Shown one piece after another: positions 5,165-5,247 of a stretch of 5,247 nucleotides of DNA (the first letter of the stretch is position 1; the number at the start of each line of letters is the position of its first letter). The notes beneath the pieces are model-generated. The model saw only the letters and a program-made list of their open reading frames with translations, searched no databases and was not told where the DNA came from. Source of the DNA: Campylobacterota bacterium (GTDB lineage: Bacteria; Campylobacterota; Campylobacteria; Campylobacterales; Sulfurovaceae); assembly GCA_003646525.1 (NCBI GenBank), contig QMKU01000125.1, forward strand, positions 1 to 5,247. Reading direction: 5' to 3'. The position numbers were made by a program, and so were the translations under genes.

Positions 5165-5247
5165 GAAAGAAAGTATATTATTCTGTATCGAAATCAGAAC
5201 GAGGACTGGTGCTTTGGCTTGCAATGAAGGATCTATGGCATGAAAAA
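5161..5247 (+). CDS. N-terminus of probable ABC transporter permease (FtsX/LolC/TagS-like), cut by the window edge
   Basis: ATG 5161 overlaps the ATPase stop by four bases (ATGA), with AAAGG at 5146-5150 ten bases upstream. Twenty-nine codons are open to the window end. The visible residues end LWLAMKDLWHEK, which resembles the amphipathic 'A-x-K-D-L-x-x-x' lead-in just before the first transmembrane helix of LolC/MacB/FtsX-type permeases. No membrane segment is yet visible. Position directly after a LolD-type ATPase is the strongest argument for the assignment, and the rest of the protein is needed to confirm it. Confidence 0.65.
   Translation, partial: MRKKVYYSVSKSERGLVLWLAMKDLWHEK

Overview
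This AT-rich window carries seven plus-strand reading frames, five of them well supported. The sampled GC is mid-30s percent. Three successive proteins have Sec-type signal peptides, which points to a Gram-negative bacterium with a periplasm. AT-rich Campylobacterota or an AT-rich gammaproteobacterium would fit, but nothing here fixes the taxon. No RNA gene, CRISPR array, transposase or phage gene was seen.

Left cluster (1-2040): the tail of an unidentified gene (stop at 174-176) overlaps by one base the start of a 399-aa secreted protein (176-1375). That protein carries a recognisable phospholipase A2-like core: a calcium loop YGPG, the active-site motif D-x5-HD-x2-Y, and a later Asp that could complete the catalytic dyad. 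Two bases later begins a 220-aa secreted protein (1378-2040) of unknown function with a single TPR-like repeat near its C-terminus. The tight spacing indicates one transcript.

The 244-bp gap (2041-2284) holds a possible 40-codon ORF or gene remnant (2061-2183), two imperfect inverted repeats, a 19/20-bp direct-repeat pair and a plausible promoter for the next operon. No convincing terminator was seen.

Right cluster (2285-5247): a 712-aa exported protein with an SH3-like N-terminal region, a von Willebrand factor A (vWA) domain and a conserved-looking helical C-terminal region is followed after 9 bp by a complete ABC ATPase of the LolD/MacB type. A 4-bp ATGA overlap then leads into the start of what is probably an FtsX/LolC-type permease, cut by the window edge. 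The vWA protein looks like the periplasmic half of the type VI secretion kinase PpkA without its kinase. The ABC pair looks like TagT/TagS of the threonine phosphorylation pathway. This assignment comes from remembered family features and needs a search.

Working model (inference): the right cluster encodes an envelope sensor or transport module in which a periplasmic vWA protein works with an ABC machine that handles lipoproteins or lipids. The left cluster encodes exported proteins, one a candidate phospholipid-cleaving enzyme. Whether the two clusters work together is unknown; they share only position and strand.
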